From: Archangiaceae bacterium
Lineage (GTDB): Bacteria > Myxococcota > Myxococcia > Myxococcales > Myxococcaceae
Length of the DNA: 64,000 nucleotides
Assembly: GCA_016879935.1 (NCBI GenBank)
Contig: JAACJQ010000258.1
Coordinates: 1-64,000 of the forward strand
Direction: 5' to 3'
Under the pieces are notes generated by a model. That model was not told where the DNA came from. It made no database searches and was given only the letters and a program-made list of their open reading frames with translations. Made by a program: the position numbers and the translations under genes. How positions within the stretch are numbered: position 1 is the stretch's first letter; each line of letters opens with the position of its first letter. Positions 9,102 through 18,407 of the stretch are shown here, in pieces.

Positions 9102-9732
9102 AGTCGGTCACTGCGAGCACCTGGGTGTCGGTGTAGCCCTTGATCGCGTCCATCATCTTCGGGTTCGCGTTGAGCCGCTTGCCGTCACGAATGTTGGTCA
9201 TCTGGCGCAGCAGATACTTGTAGTGCTGGCCCGCGAGCACCGGGGTGTACGTCTTCGGGTCGCCCTCGCCACTGCGGCCGTGACACGAGACACAGTCACG
9301 CTTGTAGAGCACCTGCCCATCGTCGAGGAACTCACCCTCGCCGCGCCCGTTGTCTCGCGGAATCGGCAGAATCTTCAAGAACGCGGCGATGTCGGCCATG
9401 TCCTGCTCCGAGAGCGACTGCGCAGCTCCGAGCATCACGGCGTTCTCACGCGCGCCCGCACGAATGTCGGTGAGCTGCTTGAGCACGACGGCCGGGTGCT
9501 GGCCAGCGAGCTGCGGAAACGTTCCATCGGGCTGACCTGCGCCGGTGTCGAGGTGACACGAGGCGCAAGCTGCCTGGTACCGATCTTTGCCCGCGACGAC
9601 GTCACCCTTCTTCGCGAGGACCTTCTTCAGCTCCTTCTGTGCAGCGATCTCGGGACCGGGGCCTGCGAACGCGACACCCGCCGTCACGACGAGAGCCATC
9701 ACCATCTTCACGCTGGGCTTCATGCGGTTCAT
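9055..9732 (-). CDS. Diheme cytochrome c, c4-like
   Basis: 225 residues, exported (signal peptide VKMVMALVVTAGVAFA). Two heme c sites, CASCH and CVSCH, each lie at the start of a roughly 90-residue domain, with FPQLAGQHP and TPVLAGQHY after them as in c4-type cytochromes. It probably carries electrons in the periplasm, perhaps to the cbb3 oxidase encoded at 34-42 kb (inference). The ATG at 9732 was chosen because GGAG lies 9 nt upstream. The C-terminus is a short Lys run. Confidence 0.9.
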   Translation of the reverse strand: MNRMKPSVKMVMALVVTAGVAFAGPGPEIAAQKELKKVLAKKGDVVAGKDRYQAACASCHLDTGAGQPDGTFPQLAGQHPAVVLKQLTDIRAGARENAVMLGAAQSLSEQDMADIAAFLKILPIPRDNGRGEGEFLDDGQVLYKRDCVSCHGRSGEGDPKTYTPVLAGQHYKYLLRQMTNIRDGKRLNANPKMMDAIKGYTDTQVLAVTDFMSRLVMPELPKKKK

Positions 9733-9904
9733 TGCGACGCGCTCCATAGCAGGAATGTGGCCCCGGTCGTCGACACAGACTCGTCGACCCTGCGCACATT
9801 CACGTTCGAAACCTCGAGAGACGGAGTGGGCGAGATCGAGCGCTCCGAAGTCCCAAACGCGGCGAGGGCGAGTGACGCCGAGAGGTGACGGTGGCAACCC
9901 ACGC

Positions 9905-9958
9905 TTGACGCTCAGGCCATTCGTGGCGTAGCGCCGCGCCGCGTCGAAGCCCGGGGAG
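9905..9958 (+). promoter_or_regulatory. Possible promoter and ribosome-binding site of the Ig-repeat gene
   Basis: TTGACG at 9905-9910 resembles a -35 box; the -10 region 17-18 nt further on is poor. GGGGAG at 9953-9958 is a good Shine-Dalgarno, four bases before the ATG at 9963. The 230-bp gap 9733-9962 is the only long divergent spacer here and otherwise shows nothing clear. Confidence 0.3.
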
Positions 9959-9962
9959 CGTC

Positions 9963-12900
9963 ATGACTACGCCAAGAAATTCGCTGGTTCTGCTGGCTCT
10001 GATTCCCACGCTGGCGTTCGCGCAGGTCACCATCAACCCCGCTGGCGGAACGGGCCCCGGCACCGGCATTCGCGTGCACGTCGGCCCGACCGGTCAGGTG
10101 CAGGTGATTCGCAACGGCACCGGCCAGTTCTACTCGCAGACGGCCACGCCTGGAGCCACCACCAACCCCGGCGTCGTCACCGGCCTCTCGAACGGCGTCT
10201 ACCTCGCGGTCGGCACCACGAACGTCTTCGGCCCGCTGCACTTTGCGACGGCTCCAGTCACGGGCATCACGGCGGCGGAGTTCACGCCCATCAGCAACAC
10301 GCTGACGCCGCAGGCAAACGGCTCGGGCTCGGCGACGACGGTGCTGCGCGCGACGGTGGCGGGCCGCAACTACGACGTCTCGGTTCGCTACGACTACGTC
10401 TTCCCCAACGACTTCGTCACCGTCACGCACACCCTGACGATTCCTTCGGGCAACACGGTGCCAGTGCGCCTGTACCACGCGCTCGACGCGTACCTGGGCG
10501 GCGACGACAACGGGCCGAGCTTCTTCGTGCAGGGCCCGCCCACGGTGGTGGGCGGCTTCCGCCAGCTCTCGAACATCGTGCTCGCGTGGCGCTACCGCGG
10601 CGGCGTCCCGTGGACGGGGTACTACGGCGGCTTCTACGAGTGCGCCTTTCGCGATGCGCTCTGCCCGATGGGCTCGGGCGGCGGCAACAACGTCTTCGGA
10701 GCGAACACGTTCAACAACTGGGTCGACTCCACCGTGCAGGACAACGGCTTTGCGATCATGTGGAACTTCGGCTCCTCGCCGGGGACCCAGATCGTCGCGA
10801 ACGACCTGACGTTCTTCTCGTACCAGCCGACGCTGTCGAAGGCCTTCGGCACGACGGCCATCTCGGCAGGTTCGGCCACGACGCTCACCTTCACCATCGA
10901 CAACGTCCCCGGAGCGCCGGCCCAGGGCAACCTCGGCTTCCAGGACAACCTGCCGACGAATCTGCTGCTCGCGAACACCGCCTTCACCAACACCTGCGGC
11001 GGCACGGTGACGCTCAACACGTCGGCCACGCCGAACACGATTCGGCTCCAATCGGGCAGCCTGGCGCCGCTCACGCAGCGCTGCACGGTGACCGTCAACG
11101 TCACCGCGAGCGTTCCGGGCGCGTACGTCAACGGCCGCACCAACATCTCGAACCTGTCGGTGATCGAGAACCAGGTGAGCGATCAGACACTCTCCGTCGT
11201 GCAGAGCTCTCCCGTCGTCACCCTCGACTCGCCGGGCATCATCAACCTCTCGAACGCCACGGCCTATTCGGTCTCGGGCTCGTGCCAGGTGACGGCAGGC
11301 CAGGTGACGGTGACGGTCGGCTCCGTCGTCGTCGGAACGACGTGTACGGCTGGCAGCTTCTCGACCTCAGTGAACGTGGCGGGGCTGGCAGACGGCCCCT
11401 CCATCACCGTGAGCGCGGCGCAGACGAACTTCGCGGGCACCGGCACCAGCTCACGTCCGACCTCCAAAGACACCACCGCACCGGCGACGCCGGTCTTCAC
11501 GGGCCCTGCTGACGGCTCCTTCGTCGGGAGCGCGACGCCCACCATCTCGGGCACGGCCGAACCCGGCAGCACCGTTCGCGTCATCGTGGGCGGCGTCACC
11601 GTCTGTACGGCGCTCGCGCAGGGCAACGGCGTGTGGACTTGCACGACCTCGACGATCGCCGATGGCAGCCGCAGCTTGACCACGACCGCGACCGATCCAG
11701 CAGGCAACACGTCGGCTGTGTCGCCGCCGCGAACCATCACGGTCGACACCACGCCGCCAGCCGCGCCGCTCATCAACAGCCCGGCGCAGAGCGCGACCGT
11801 CGGCCCGAACCCGACCATCTCGGGCACCTCCGAGGCGTTCGCGACCGTCACCGTCACGGAAGGTGCCGGCACCGTGTGCACCGTCACCGCCAACAACCTC
11901 GGCCAGTGGAGCTGCCCCACCACCTTCGGCCCGTCGATGCGTACCATCTCGGCCACGCAGCGCGACCGGGCGAACAACGCGAGCCCCGCGGCACCGAACC
12001 GCACCTTCACCATCGCCAACGTGCCGACGGTGACCCTCGCGACGCCTGCTGCGATCACCTCGATGAACGCGGCCTCGTACCCTGTGAGTGGCACGTGCAC
12101 CGCCGCGGCGGGCACCGTCACGCTTCAGGTGGGAACGGTCTCGACCACCTCGACCTGTGGCACCGGCACCTTCAGCGCGACCGTGAACGTCACGGGCCTG
12201 ATGGACTCGGCCAGCGTCACCGTCAGCGCATCGCAGATGAACGTCACGGGCACCGGCACCGACACGCGCACCACGCTGAAGGACACGGTGGCTCCGGCGG
12301 CGCCTGCGTTCACCACGCCAACCGAAGGCGCGATCATCAACACCGCGACGCCCACCATCACCGGCACGGGCGAAGCCGGCGCGAGCCTCGTCGTCCGCCG
12401 CGGCGCCACCACCGTCTGCACCGTGACGGTTCCCGCCAACGGCGTGTGGAGCTGCGTGGCGAGCACCATTCCCGACGGAGCCGTCACCATCACCGCCACC
12501 GCCACAGACCCCGTGGGCAACGTCTCGCCCGTCTCGCCTGCGCGCAACTTCAACGTCGACACCGGCACGCCCGCGGCACCCGTCATCACGAACCCGGCGC
12601 AGGGCGCGACCGTCGGCATCAACCCCACCATCGCAGGAACGGCCGAGGCCAACGCGACGGTGAGCGTGACCGAAGGCTCGGTGCTGGTGTGCAGCGTCAC
12701 GGCGAACACGAGCGGCCAGTGGAGCTGCCCGACGACGTATCAGCCGGGCACCCGCTCCATCACGGCGACGCAGCGTGACGTCAGCGGCAACCTCTCGCCG
12801 CCCTCTGCGGCGCGGCAGTTCACCGTCGCCGCCGTGCCGACCGTCACCCTCGACACGCCTGGCCCCATCAACGGCATGAACGCTTCGGCGTACCCGGTCT

Positions 12901-14606
12901 CGGGTTCGTGCACGACCTCGGCTGGCGTCGTCACCGTCACGGTCGGAGCCGTCAACGCGTCGGCGCCCTGCCCTGCGGGCACCTTCAGCACCACGGTCGT
13001 CGTGGCCTCAGTGGCCGATGCGGCCGCCGTCACCATCGTCGCAGCGCAGACGAACCCCTCGGGCACCGGCAACGACACGCGCAACACGGTGAAAGACACG
13101 ATGGTTCCTGCGGCGCCGACGTTCACGAGGCCCGCGGAGATGAGCATCAGCAACGACACCACGCCGACGCTCACCGGCACGGCCGAGCCGGGCAGCACCG
13201 TTCGGGTGATTCGCAACGGCATGACGGTCTGCACCACCATCACTCCGGCGAACGGGCTGTGGAGCTGCGTCTCCTCGACGCTCCCCGACGGGCAGATCGT
13301 GCTGACCTCGACCGCGACCGACCCTGCCGGAAATCTCTCGGCCGCGTCGCCGCCGCGCACCTTCACCATCGACACCACCGCGCCCGCAGCCGCAGCCATC
13401 GTCACGCCTGCCGAGAACGCGCGCACGGGCCTCTCTCCGATGCTCACCGGCACCGCCGAGCCGTTCTCGACCGTCGTGGTGAACGAAGGCACCGCGCTCG
13501 TCTGTCAGGCGACCGCGACGATGACCGGCACCTGGTCGTGCCCCACCACGCTCGGCGCAGGCAGCCACTCCGTCACGGCGAAGCAGACCGACCGTGCCGG
13601 CAATCAGGGCCCCGCGTCGATGCCTCGCACCTTCGTCGTCGAGAACGTGCCCACCGTCATTCTCGGCAGCCTCGCCGTCATCAACGCCATGCGCGCGCCG
13701 ATGTACGAGGTGACGGGCTTCTGCACGACGGGCGCGGGACAGGTGAGCGTCGCCGTCGGCTCGGTCACGGCGATGACCGCCTGCACCAACGGCCTCTTCT
13801 CGACCACGCTCAACGTCAGCGCCGTTCCCGACGGGGCGATGGTGACGGTCACCGCCTCGCAGATGACGGCCGGCGGCACGGGTATGGACACGCGCTCGGT
13901 GCGGAAAGACACGGTGCCGCCCGACGCGCCCGCGATCAGGTTGCCCACCATCGAGAGCGTCATCACCTCGGGCCGCCCGATGATGTCAGGCACGGCCGAG
14001 CCGAACAGCACCGTGACCATCTTCATCAACGGCCAGGAAGCCGGCACCACGCAGACCGACGCCAACGGCGCGTGGACGTTCACGCCGCCCACGCAGCTCG
14101 CCGACGGGCGCTACGAGGTGAAGGCGCGCGCGACCGACACGGCTGGCAACACGGGCCCCGACACGACGCAGGTGGCGTTCACCGTCGACTCCACCGCGCC
14201 GAACCCTCCAGTCATCGTCACGCCTGCGAAGAACGCGGCGGTCGACATCGATCGGCCCTTCGACATCTCGGGCACCTCGGAGCCGAACGCGCGCGTCACC
14301 ATCTACCTCGACGGCAAACAGGCTTTCTTCGTGGTCGCCGATGCACAGGGCCGCTGGAGCACGCCCGTCGGCGCCAACACGCTCGGTGAAGGCAACCACG
14401 TCGTCTCGGCCGAAGCGCTCGACCCCGCCGGCAACCAGGGCACTCGCGCCACCGACGTGCCCTTCTTCGTTCGAATTCCCTCCATCCGTTACGCGGGTCA
14501 GGGCCTCATCAGCTGCAGCAGCGTGTCGTTCGACGCCGCGCCGCTCGTGCTGGCGCTGCTCGTTCTCGTCACCCGCCGCCGCGCGCGCCAGGGCCACCAC
14601 TCATGA
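9963..14606 (+). CDS. Large Ig-like repeat surface protein with MYXO-CTERM-like tail
   Basis: 1547 residues. A signal peptide (LVLLALIPTLAFAQ) is followed by a unique N-terminal domain of about 400 residues. Four tandem copies of a three-domain unit come next, starting near PVVTLDSPG, PTVTLATPA, PTVTLDTPG and PTVILGSLA and spaced exactly 271 residues apart. Each unit holds three bacterial Ig-like domains, mostly with a Cys pair that could form a disulfide. The tail is CSS, a hydrophobic helix and RRRAR, resembling the MYXO-CTERM sorting signal. The architecture recalls proteins annotated as gliding-motility AgmC in myxobacteria, but I cannot confirm this. The next gene overlaps by 4 bp. Confidence 0.88.
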   Translation: MTTPRNSLVLLALIPTLAFAQVTINPAGGTGPGTGIRVHVGPTGQVQVIRNGTGQFYSQTATPGATTNPGVVTGLSNGVYLAVGTTNVFGPLHFATAPVTGITAAEFTPISNTLTPQANGSGSATTVLRATVAGRNYDVSVRYDYVFPNDFVTVTHTLTIPSGNTVPVRLYHALDAYLGGDDNGPSFFVQGPPTVVGGFRQLSNIVLAWRYRGGVPWTGYYGGFYECAFRDALCPMGSGGGNNVFGANTFNNWVDSTVQDNGFAIMWNFGSSPGTQIVANDLTFFSYQPTLSKAFGTTAISAGSATTLTFTIDNVPGAPAQGNLGFQDNLPTNLLLANTAFTNTCGGTVTLNTSATPNTIRLQSGSLAPLTQRCTVTVNVTASVPGAYVNGRTNISNLSVIENQVSDQTLSVVQSSPVVTLDSPGIINLSNATAYSVSGSCQVTAGQVTVTVGSVVVGTTCTAGSFSTSVNVAGLADGPSITVSAAQTNFAGTGTSSRPTSKDTTAPATPVFTGPADGSFVGSATPTISGTAEPGSTVRVIVGGVTVCTALAQGNGVWTCTTSTIADGSRSLTTTATDPAGNTSAVSPPRTITVDTTPPAAPLINSPAQSATVGPNPTISGTSEAFATVTVTEGAGTVCTVTANNLGQWSCPTTFGPSMRTISATQRDRANNASPAAPNRTFTIANVPTVTLATPAAITSMNAASYPVSGTCTAAAGTVTLQVGTVSTTSTCGTGTFSATVNVTGLMDSASVTVSASQMNVTGTGTDTRTTLKDTVAPAAPAFTTPTEGAIINTATPTITGTGEAGASLVVRRGATTVCTVTVPANGVWSCVASTIPDGAVTITATATDPVGNVSPVSPARNFNVDTGTPAAPVITNPAQGATVGINPTIAGTAEANATVSVTEGSVLVCSVTANTSGQWSCPTTYQPGTRSITATQRDVSGNLSPPSAARQFTVAAVPTVTLDTPGPINGMNASAYPVSGSCTTSAGVVTVTVGAVNASAPCPAGTFSTTVVVASVADAAAVTIVAAQTNPSGTGNDTRNTVKDTMVPAAPTFTRPAEMSISNDTTPTLTGTAEPGSTVRVIRNGMTVCTTITPANGLWSCVSSTLPDGQIVLTSTATDPAGNLSAASPPRTFTIDTTAPAAAAIVTPAENARTGLSPMLTGTAEPFSTVVVNEGTALVCQATATMTGTWSCPTTLGAGSHSVTAKQTDRAGNQGPASMPRTFVVENVPTVILGSLAVINAMRAPMYEVTGFCTTGAGQVSVAVGSVTAMTACTNGLFSTTLNVSAVPDGAMVTVTASQMTAGGTGMDTRSVRKDTVPPDAPAIRLPTIESVITSGRPMMSGTAEPNSTVTIFINGQEAGTTQTDANGAWTFTPPTQLADGRYEVKARATDTAGNTGPDTTQVAFTVDSTAPNPPVIVTPAKNAAVDIDRPFDISGTSEPNARVTIYLDGKQAFFVVADAQGRWSTPVGANTLGEGNHVVSAEALDPAGNQGTRATDVPFFVRIPSIRYAGQGLISCSSVSFDAAPLVLALLVLVTRRRARQGHHS
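11211..14462 (+). repeat. Four tandem 813-nt coding repeats (C-A-B Ig-like units)
   Basis: The first Pro codon of each unit lies at 11211, 12024, 12837 and 13650, giving an exact spacing of 813 nt three times. Each unit has domain C (VTLxxPxxI, SGxC), A (APxxPxFTxPxxG, WxC) and B (PAAPxIxxPAxxA, WSC). The fourth A and B domains have lost their Cys residues. The sequence has diverged but the length has not, which suggests amplification followed by selection on spacing. Confidence 0.9.
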
Positions 14607-16423
14607 ACCGCTTCGTCCTCGTTGGGGTCCTCGTCTCGCTCACTGCGCTCGCGCAGGAGGCGACGCCACTGCCGCCGTTTTCGCTCACGCGCTTCTCGCC
14701 GAACGACGCTCCCCTCGGCGGGCTCGGCGCGGCGACGGGAGACGTGCTGCCTCACAAGAAGTTCCGCGCGTGGGGTGCCTTCCACTACGAGAACAACCCG
14801 CTGGTGCTCTTCCGCGACAACCAGCGCCAGGGCGCGCTCGTCGGCAACCGGCTCAACCTGCACCTCGGCGTCGCGTACGGCATCACCTCGTGGCTGACCG
14901 CGTCGCTCGAAGTGCCGCTCGTCATCTACCAGGGCGGTGACGATCTCTCGCAGGTGGCGAAGGTCATCTCGCCCGACAGCTTCGGCCTCGCGTCTCCCCG
15001 CCTCTCGGTGCGCCTCGGCATTCTCTCGCAGCGCAAAGGTGGCCTGTTGGCCGACGCTCCGGTCGATCTCGCGTTTCAGCTCGGCACCGCGTTTCCCTTC
15101 GGCGTCGGCAACGCGCTCGCCGTCGAGAGCGGCTGGAACATCTTCCCCCAGCTGTCGGCCGGCCGTGACTTCGGCCCCGTACGCTTCGGTGGAGAGGTGA
15201 CGGGCTACGTGCGCCCGACAGCGGTGAACCTCTCGAACGCCGCCTTCGTGCGTGATCAGATCGGCAGCCAGCTCGGCCTGCGTGCGTTGGTCGGCAGCAC
15301 CGGCGATGGCGTTCGGTTCGAGGGCTCGTTCCACACGCTCGTTCCGCTGGGAGGCGGTGAGACGCCGGCGGGCTTCGAGCTGCTCGGCGGCGCGCGCTTC
15401 CCCATCGGCCCCATCGAGCTCTTCCTCATGGCCGGCCCGGGCTTCGGCAGTCTGCCGGGCACTCCGACCGTGCGCGTGCTCGGCGGCGTCGGCATCAGGC
15501 CCGACGACAACGATCCCTGCTCGAGCGGCCGCAAACACACGCCGCAGCAGTGCCCCGATCTCGACGACGACAACGACACGATTCTCAACGCGGCCGACAC
15601 CTGCCCGCTCGAGCCCGAAGACTTCGACAGCTACAAGGATCAAGACGGCTGCCCCGACCCCGACAACGACAGTGACGGCGTGCCCGACGTCTCCGACAAG
15701 TGCCCGCTCAAGAAGGGCCCGCTCGCGAACAACGGCTGCCCGGTGGTGAAGGTCGTGGAGATCGACACCGACGGAGACGGCATCGTCGACGCCAAGGACG
15801 AGTGCCCGACCGAAGCCGGCCCGCCCGAGCGCAACGGCTGCCCCGTGAAGGATCGCGACGGCGACGGCACGGAAGACAAGGACGACGCGTGCCCCGACGA
15901 AGCCGGCCCGAAGGAGAACAAGGGCTGCCCCGTGAAGGACAAAGACGGCGACGGCGTGGAGGACAAGTTCGACAACTGCCCCGAAGAGAAGGGCCCGGCG
16001 TCGAACCAGGGCTGCCCCGAGAAGCAGAAGCAGCTCGTGATCATCACCAGCGAGAAGCTGATCATCAAAGAGAAGGTCTTCTTCGCGACCGCGAAGGCGA
16101 CGATTCTTCCCCGCTCGTTCCCGCTGCTGAACAACGTCGCGAGCGTGTTGCGCGATCACCCCGAGATTCAGCTCATTCGCGTCGAGGGCCACACCGACGC
16201 GCAGGGCGGCCGCGACTACAACATCAGCCTCTCGCAGCGACGCGCCAACTCGGTGAAGGACTACCTCATTCATCAGGGCGTCGATGGCACGCGGCTGCAG
16301 GCCAAGGGCTTCGGGCCCGACCGGCCGGCCGACTCGAACAAGACCGAGGCCGGGCGCTCGAACAACCGTCGCGTCGAGTTCGTGATTCGCGCGAGCGGCG
16401 CCAGCAACGACGAGGCCGAGTGA
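14603..16423 (+). CDS. OmpA-family protein with TSP3-type calcium repeats
   Basis: 606 residues with a signal peptide (MNRFVLVGVLVSLTALAQ). Residues about 25-300 form a probable outer-membrane barrel. Residues about 306-470 carry thrombospondin-type-3-like repeats (DTDGDGIVDAKDECP, DRDGDGTEDKDDACP, DKDGDGVEDKFDNCP), which in this family bind calcium. Residues about 486-600 are an OmpA C-terminal peptidoglycan-binding domain (EGHTDAQG, LSQRRANSVKDYL, NNRRVEF). It is translationally coupled to the Ig-repeat gene (ATGA overlap), so the two probably form one envelope system. Confidence 0.92.
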   Translation: MNRFVLVGVLVSLTALAQEATPLPPFSLTRFSPNDAPLGGLGAATGDVLPHKKFRAWGAFHYENNPLVLFRDNQRQGALVGNRLNLHLGVAYGITSWLTASLEVPLVIYQGGDDLSQVAKVISPDSFGLASPRLSVRLGILSQRKGGLLADAPVDLAFQLGTAFPFGVGNALAVESGWNIFPQLSAGRDFGPVRFGGEVTGYVRPTAVNLSNAAFVRDQIGSQLGLRALVGSTGDGVRFEGSFHTLVPLGGGETPAGFELLGGARFPIGPIELFLMAGPGFGSLPGTPTVRVLGGVGIRPDDNDPCSSGRKHTPQQCPDLDDDNDTILNAADTCPLEPEDFDSYKDQDGCPDPDNDSDGVPDVSDKCPLKKGPLANNGCPVVKVVEIDTDGDGIVDAKDECPTEAGPPERNGCPVKDRDGDGTEDKDDACPDEAGPKENKGCPVKDKDGDGVEDKFDNCPEEKGPASNQGCPEKQKQLVIITSEKLIIKEKVFFATAKATILPRSFPLLNNVASVLRDHPEIQLIRVEGHTDAQGGRDYNISLSQRRANSVKDYLIHQGVDGTRLQAKGFGPDRPADSNKTEAGRSNNRRVEFVIRASGASNDEAE

Positions 16424-16995
16424 TGCTGAGCCTGCTCCTCGCGGTGGCCGTCGCAGGCACTCCGGGCAGCAGGCTGTTCATCGCGTCTGGCGCGAAGACG
16501 AAGGTCGAGGCCGAGAAGCTGCAGAAGGCCCTCGTGCTCCCGAAGGAGCTGCGCCTCTCCCCCGGCTTCCCGAAGCTGATCGAGTCGAAGACGGTCGAAG
16601 GGCTGAACCCCGGCTTCTTCCTCGTGGTGCTCGGGGCGTGTGCCGACGTGACGGCCGCGCAGACGAGTCACTCCAACGGGCTCGCGGCGCTCATTCAGCG
16701 CGGGCTCAAGGGCGCGTACGCGAAGCCCGTGGCGAAGCAGCCCGAGGCGTGCCCCTCGTGGCTCGAGGGCACAGAGAAGCCGCCCGCGAAGCTCGCGATG
16801 CTCGAGAAGAGCCCCGACGATCGAAAGCTCCTCTTCGAGGTCGCGCAAGAGCTCGACGCCCAGGGCAGCCTGCTCGGCGCCTGCATTCTGCTCCGTCGCG
16901 CGACGGCCCTCGGGGCGAACGACCAGCCCACGCTTGAGCTGCTGCGGAAGGTGGAGTTCGTGCTCGAAGACGCCCCGTTTCGGCTGCCGCTGTAG
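16423..16995 (+). CDS. Small exported hypothetical protein
   Basis: 190 residues with a short signal peptide (MLSLLLAVAVAGTPG). A SPOR-like or repeat-free alpha/beta region follows (GAKTKVEAEKLQKALVLP, then GFFLVVLGACAD), and a helical C-terminal part that looks TPR-like (LFEVAQELDAQGSLLGACIL, LRRATALGAN). The ATG overlaps the OmpA-gene stop (TGATG), so it is the third cistron of that operon. The family was not recognised; the early pattern suggests a protein that measures or binds something in the periplasm, but this is weak. Confidence 0.7.
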   Translation: MLSLLLAVAVAGTPGSRLFIASGAKTKVEAEKLQKALVLPKELRLSPGFPKLIESKTVEGLNPGFFLVVLGACADVTAAQTSHSNGLAALIQRGLKGAYAKPVAKQPEACPSWLEGTEKPPAKLAMLEKSPDDRKLLFEVAQELDAQGSLLGACILLRRATALGANDQPTLELLRKVEFVLEDAPFRLPL

Positions 16996-17033
16996 CGACT
17001 GTCGAAGTCCTCGCAAGACGGTATGAAGGCGCC

Positions 17034-18386
17034 GTGAGCCTGCAACCACGCGTCTACGAAGATCTCGCGGCCGAGCGCGCCGTGCTCGGCGCCATCGTGA
17101 TGGACAACGCCGTTCTGCCGAACGTCGCCGAGCAGATCACCAAAGACGACTTCGCCAACGCGGCGCACAGCGAGATCTTCGACGCCATGGTCGCGCTCGA
17201 CGGGCGCAACTCGCGGGTCGACTGGCTCACCATCTCGGAAGAGCTCAAGTCGCGCGGGCAGCTCGCGAACGTCGGCGGCCCCAGCTACCTGCAGACGCTC
17301 GATCAGCTCGTGCCCTTCTCGGCCAACGCGGTCGAGTACGCGAAGATCATCAAGGATCAGGCGACGCGGCGGAACCTCGCGAAGGCGGGCCGTGAGATCT
17401 ACGACCTCGCCAGCCAGGACACGGGCAACGTGCTCGAGCTCGTCGACGAGGCGGGCCGAAAGGTCTTCCAGATCGCCGAGGCGCGGCAGCAGGGCGACCT
17501 GCGCTCGATGCAGGATCTGATGGACGAGGCGCTCACGCTCCTCGACACGATGAAGAAGAACGCGTCGGGCATCACCGGCACGGCCACGGGCTTCGTCGAT
17601 CTCGACAACCAGCTCACGGGCCTGCACGGCGGAGAGCTCATCGTGCTCGCCGCGCGCCCCGGCATCGGCAAGACCTCGCTCGCGATGAACATCGCCATTC
17701 ACGTGGCGCTGAAAGAGAACCGGGCCGCCGCGGTGTTCTCGCTCGAAATGCCCGCCGTGCAGCTGCTCACCCGTATGCTCGCGACCCACGCCCGCGTCGA
17801 CATGAAGAAGCTGCGTGGTGGCCGTCTCACGCCGGGCGACGAAGAGCGCATTCAGCAGGGCGCCAACGAGCTCTACGGCTGCAAGCTGTACATCGACGAC
17901 ACGGGCGGTCTCTCGGGCTTCGATCTGCGCGCCAAGGCCCGCCGCCTCAAGCAGAAGGAGCCGTCGCTCGGCCTCATCGTCATCGACTACCTCCAGCTCA
18001 TGCACCAGAAGGGCAAGGTCGAGAGCCGCCAGCTCGAGGTCTCGGAGATCTCGCGTGGCCTCAAGCAGCTCGCCAAAGAGCTCGACGTGCCGATCATCGC
18101 GCTCAGCCAGCTCAACCGAAAAGTCGAAGAGCGCAAGGGCGGCAAGCCGATGCTGTCTGACCTTCGCGAGTCGGGCGCCATCGAGCAGGACGCCGACGTC
18201 GTCATGTTCATCCACCGTGAAGACGAAGAAGGCGACGAAGGGGGCCCGCCTCCGCCCCAGCGGGCGTCGATGCCCTGCGAGCTCATCGTCGCCAAACAGC
18301 GAAACGGGCCCGTGGGCTCGATCGACCTGATCTTCCTCGCGGAGTACACGCGCTTCGAAAGCCGCGCGCGCGACTGGCAGGGTTGA
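17034..18386 (+). CDS. dnaB: Replicative DNA helicase DnaB
   Basis: 450 residues, full length for DnaB. The N-terminal domain (LAAERAVLGAIVMDN) binds primase in known homologues. The RecA-like helicase core has Walker A ARPGIGKTSLAMN with Lys213, Walker B LIVIDYLQLM, and LSQLNRKVEERK, then DLRESGAIEQDAD. The hexamer unwinds DNA at the replication fork. The start is GTG at 17034; the nearby ATG at 17023 is out of frame. It contains no intein. The regulator gene at 18408 follows after 21 bp. Confidence 0.97.
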   Translation: MSLQPRVYEDLAAERAVLGAIVMDNAVLPNVAEQITKDDFANAAHSEIFDAMVALDGRNSRVDWLTISEELKSRGQLANVGGPSYLQTLDQLVPFSANAVEYAKIIKDQATRRNLAKAGREIYDLASQDTGNVLELVDEAGRKVFQIAEARQQGDLRSMQDLMDEALTLLDTMKKNASGITGTATGFVDLDNQLTGLHGGELIVLAARPGIGKTSLAMNIAIHVALKENRAAAVFSLEMPAVQLLTRMLATHARVDMKKLRGGRLTPGDEERIQQGANELYGCKLYIDDTGGLSGFDLRAKARRLKQKEPSLGLIVIDYLQLMHQKGKVESRQLEVSEISRGLKQLAKELDVPIIALSQLNRKVEERKGGKPMLSDLRESGAIEQDADVVMFIHREDEEGDEGGPPPPQRASMPCELIVAKQRNGPVGSIDLIFLAEYTRFESRARDWQG

Positions 18387-18407
18387 GGCTAAGGTCTGGG
18401 GTTCGCG

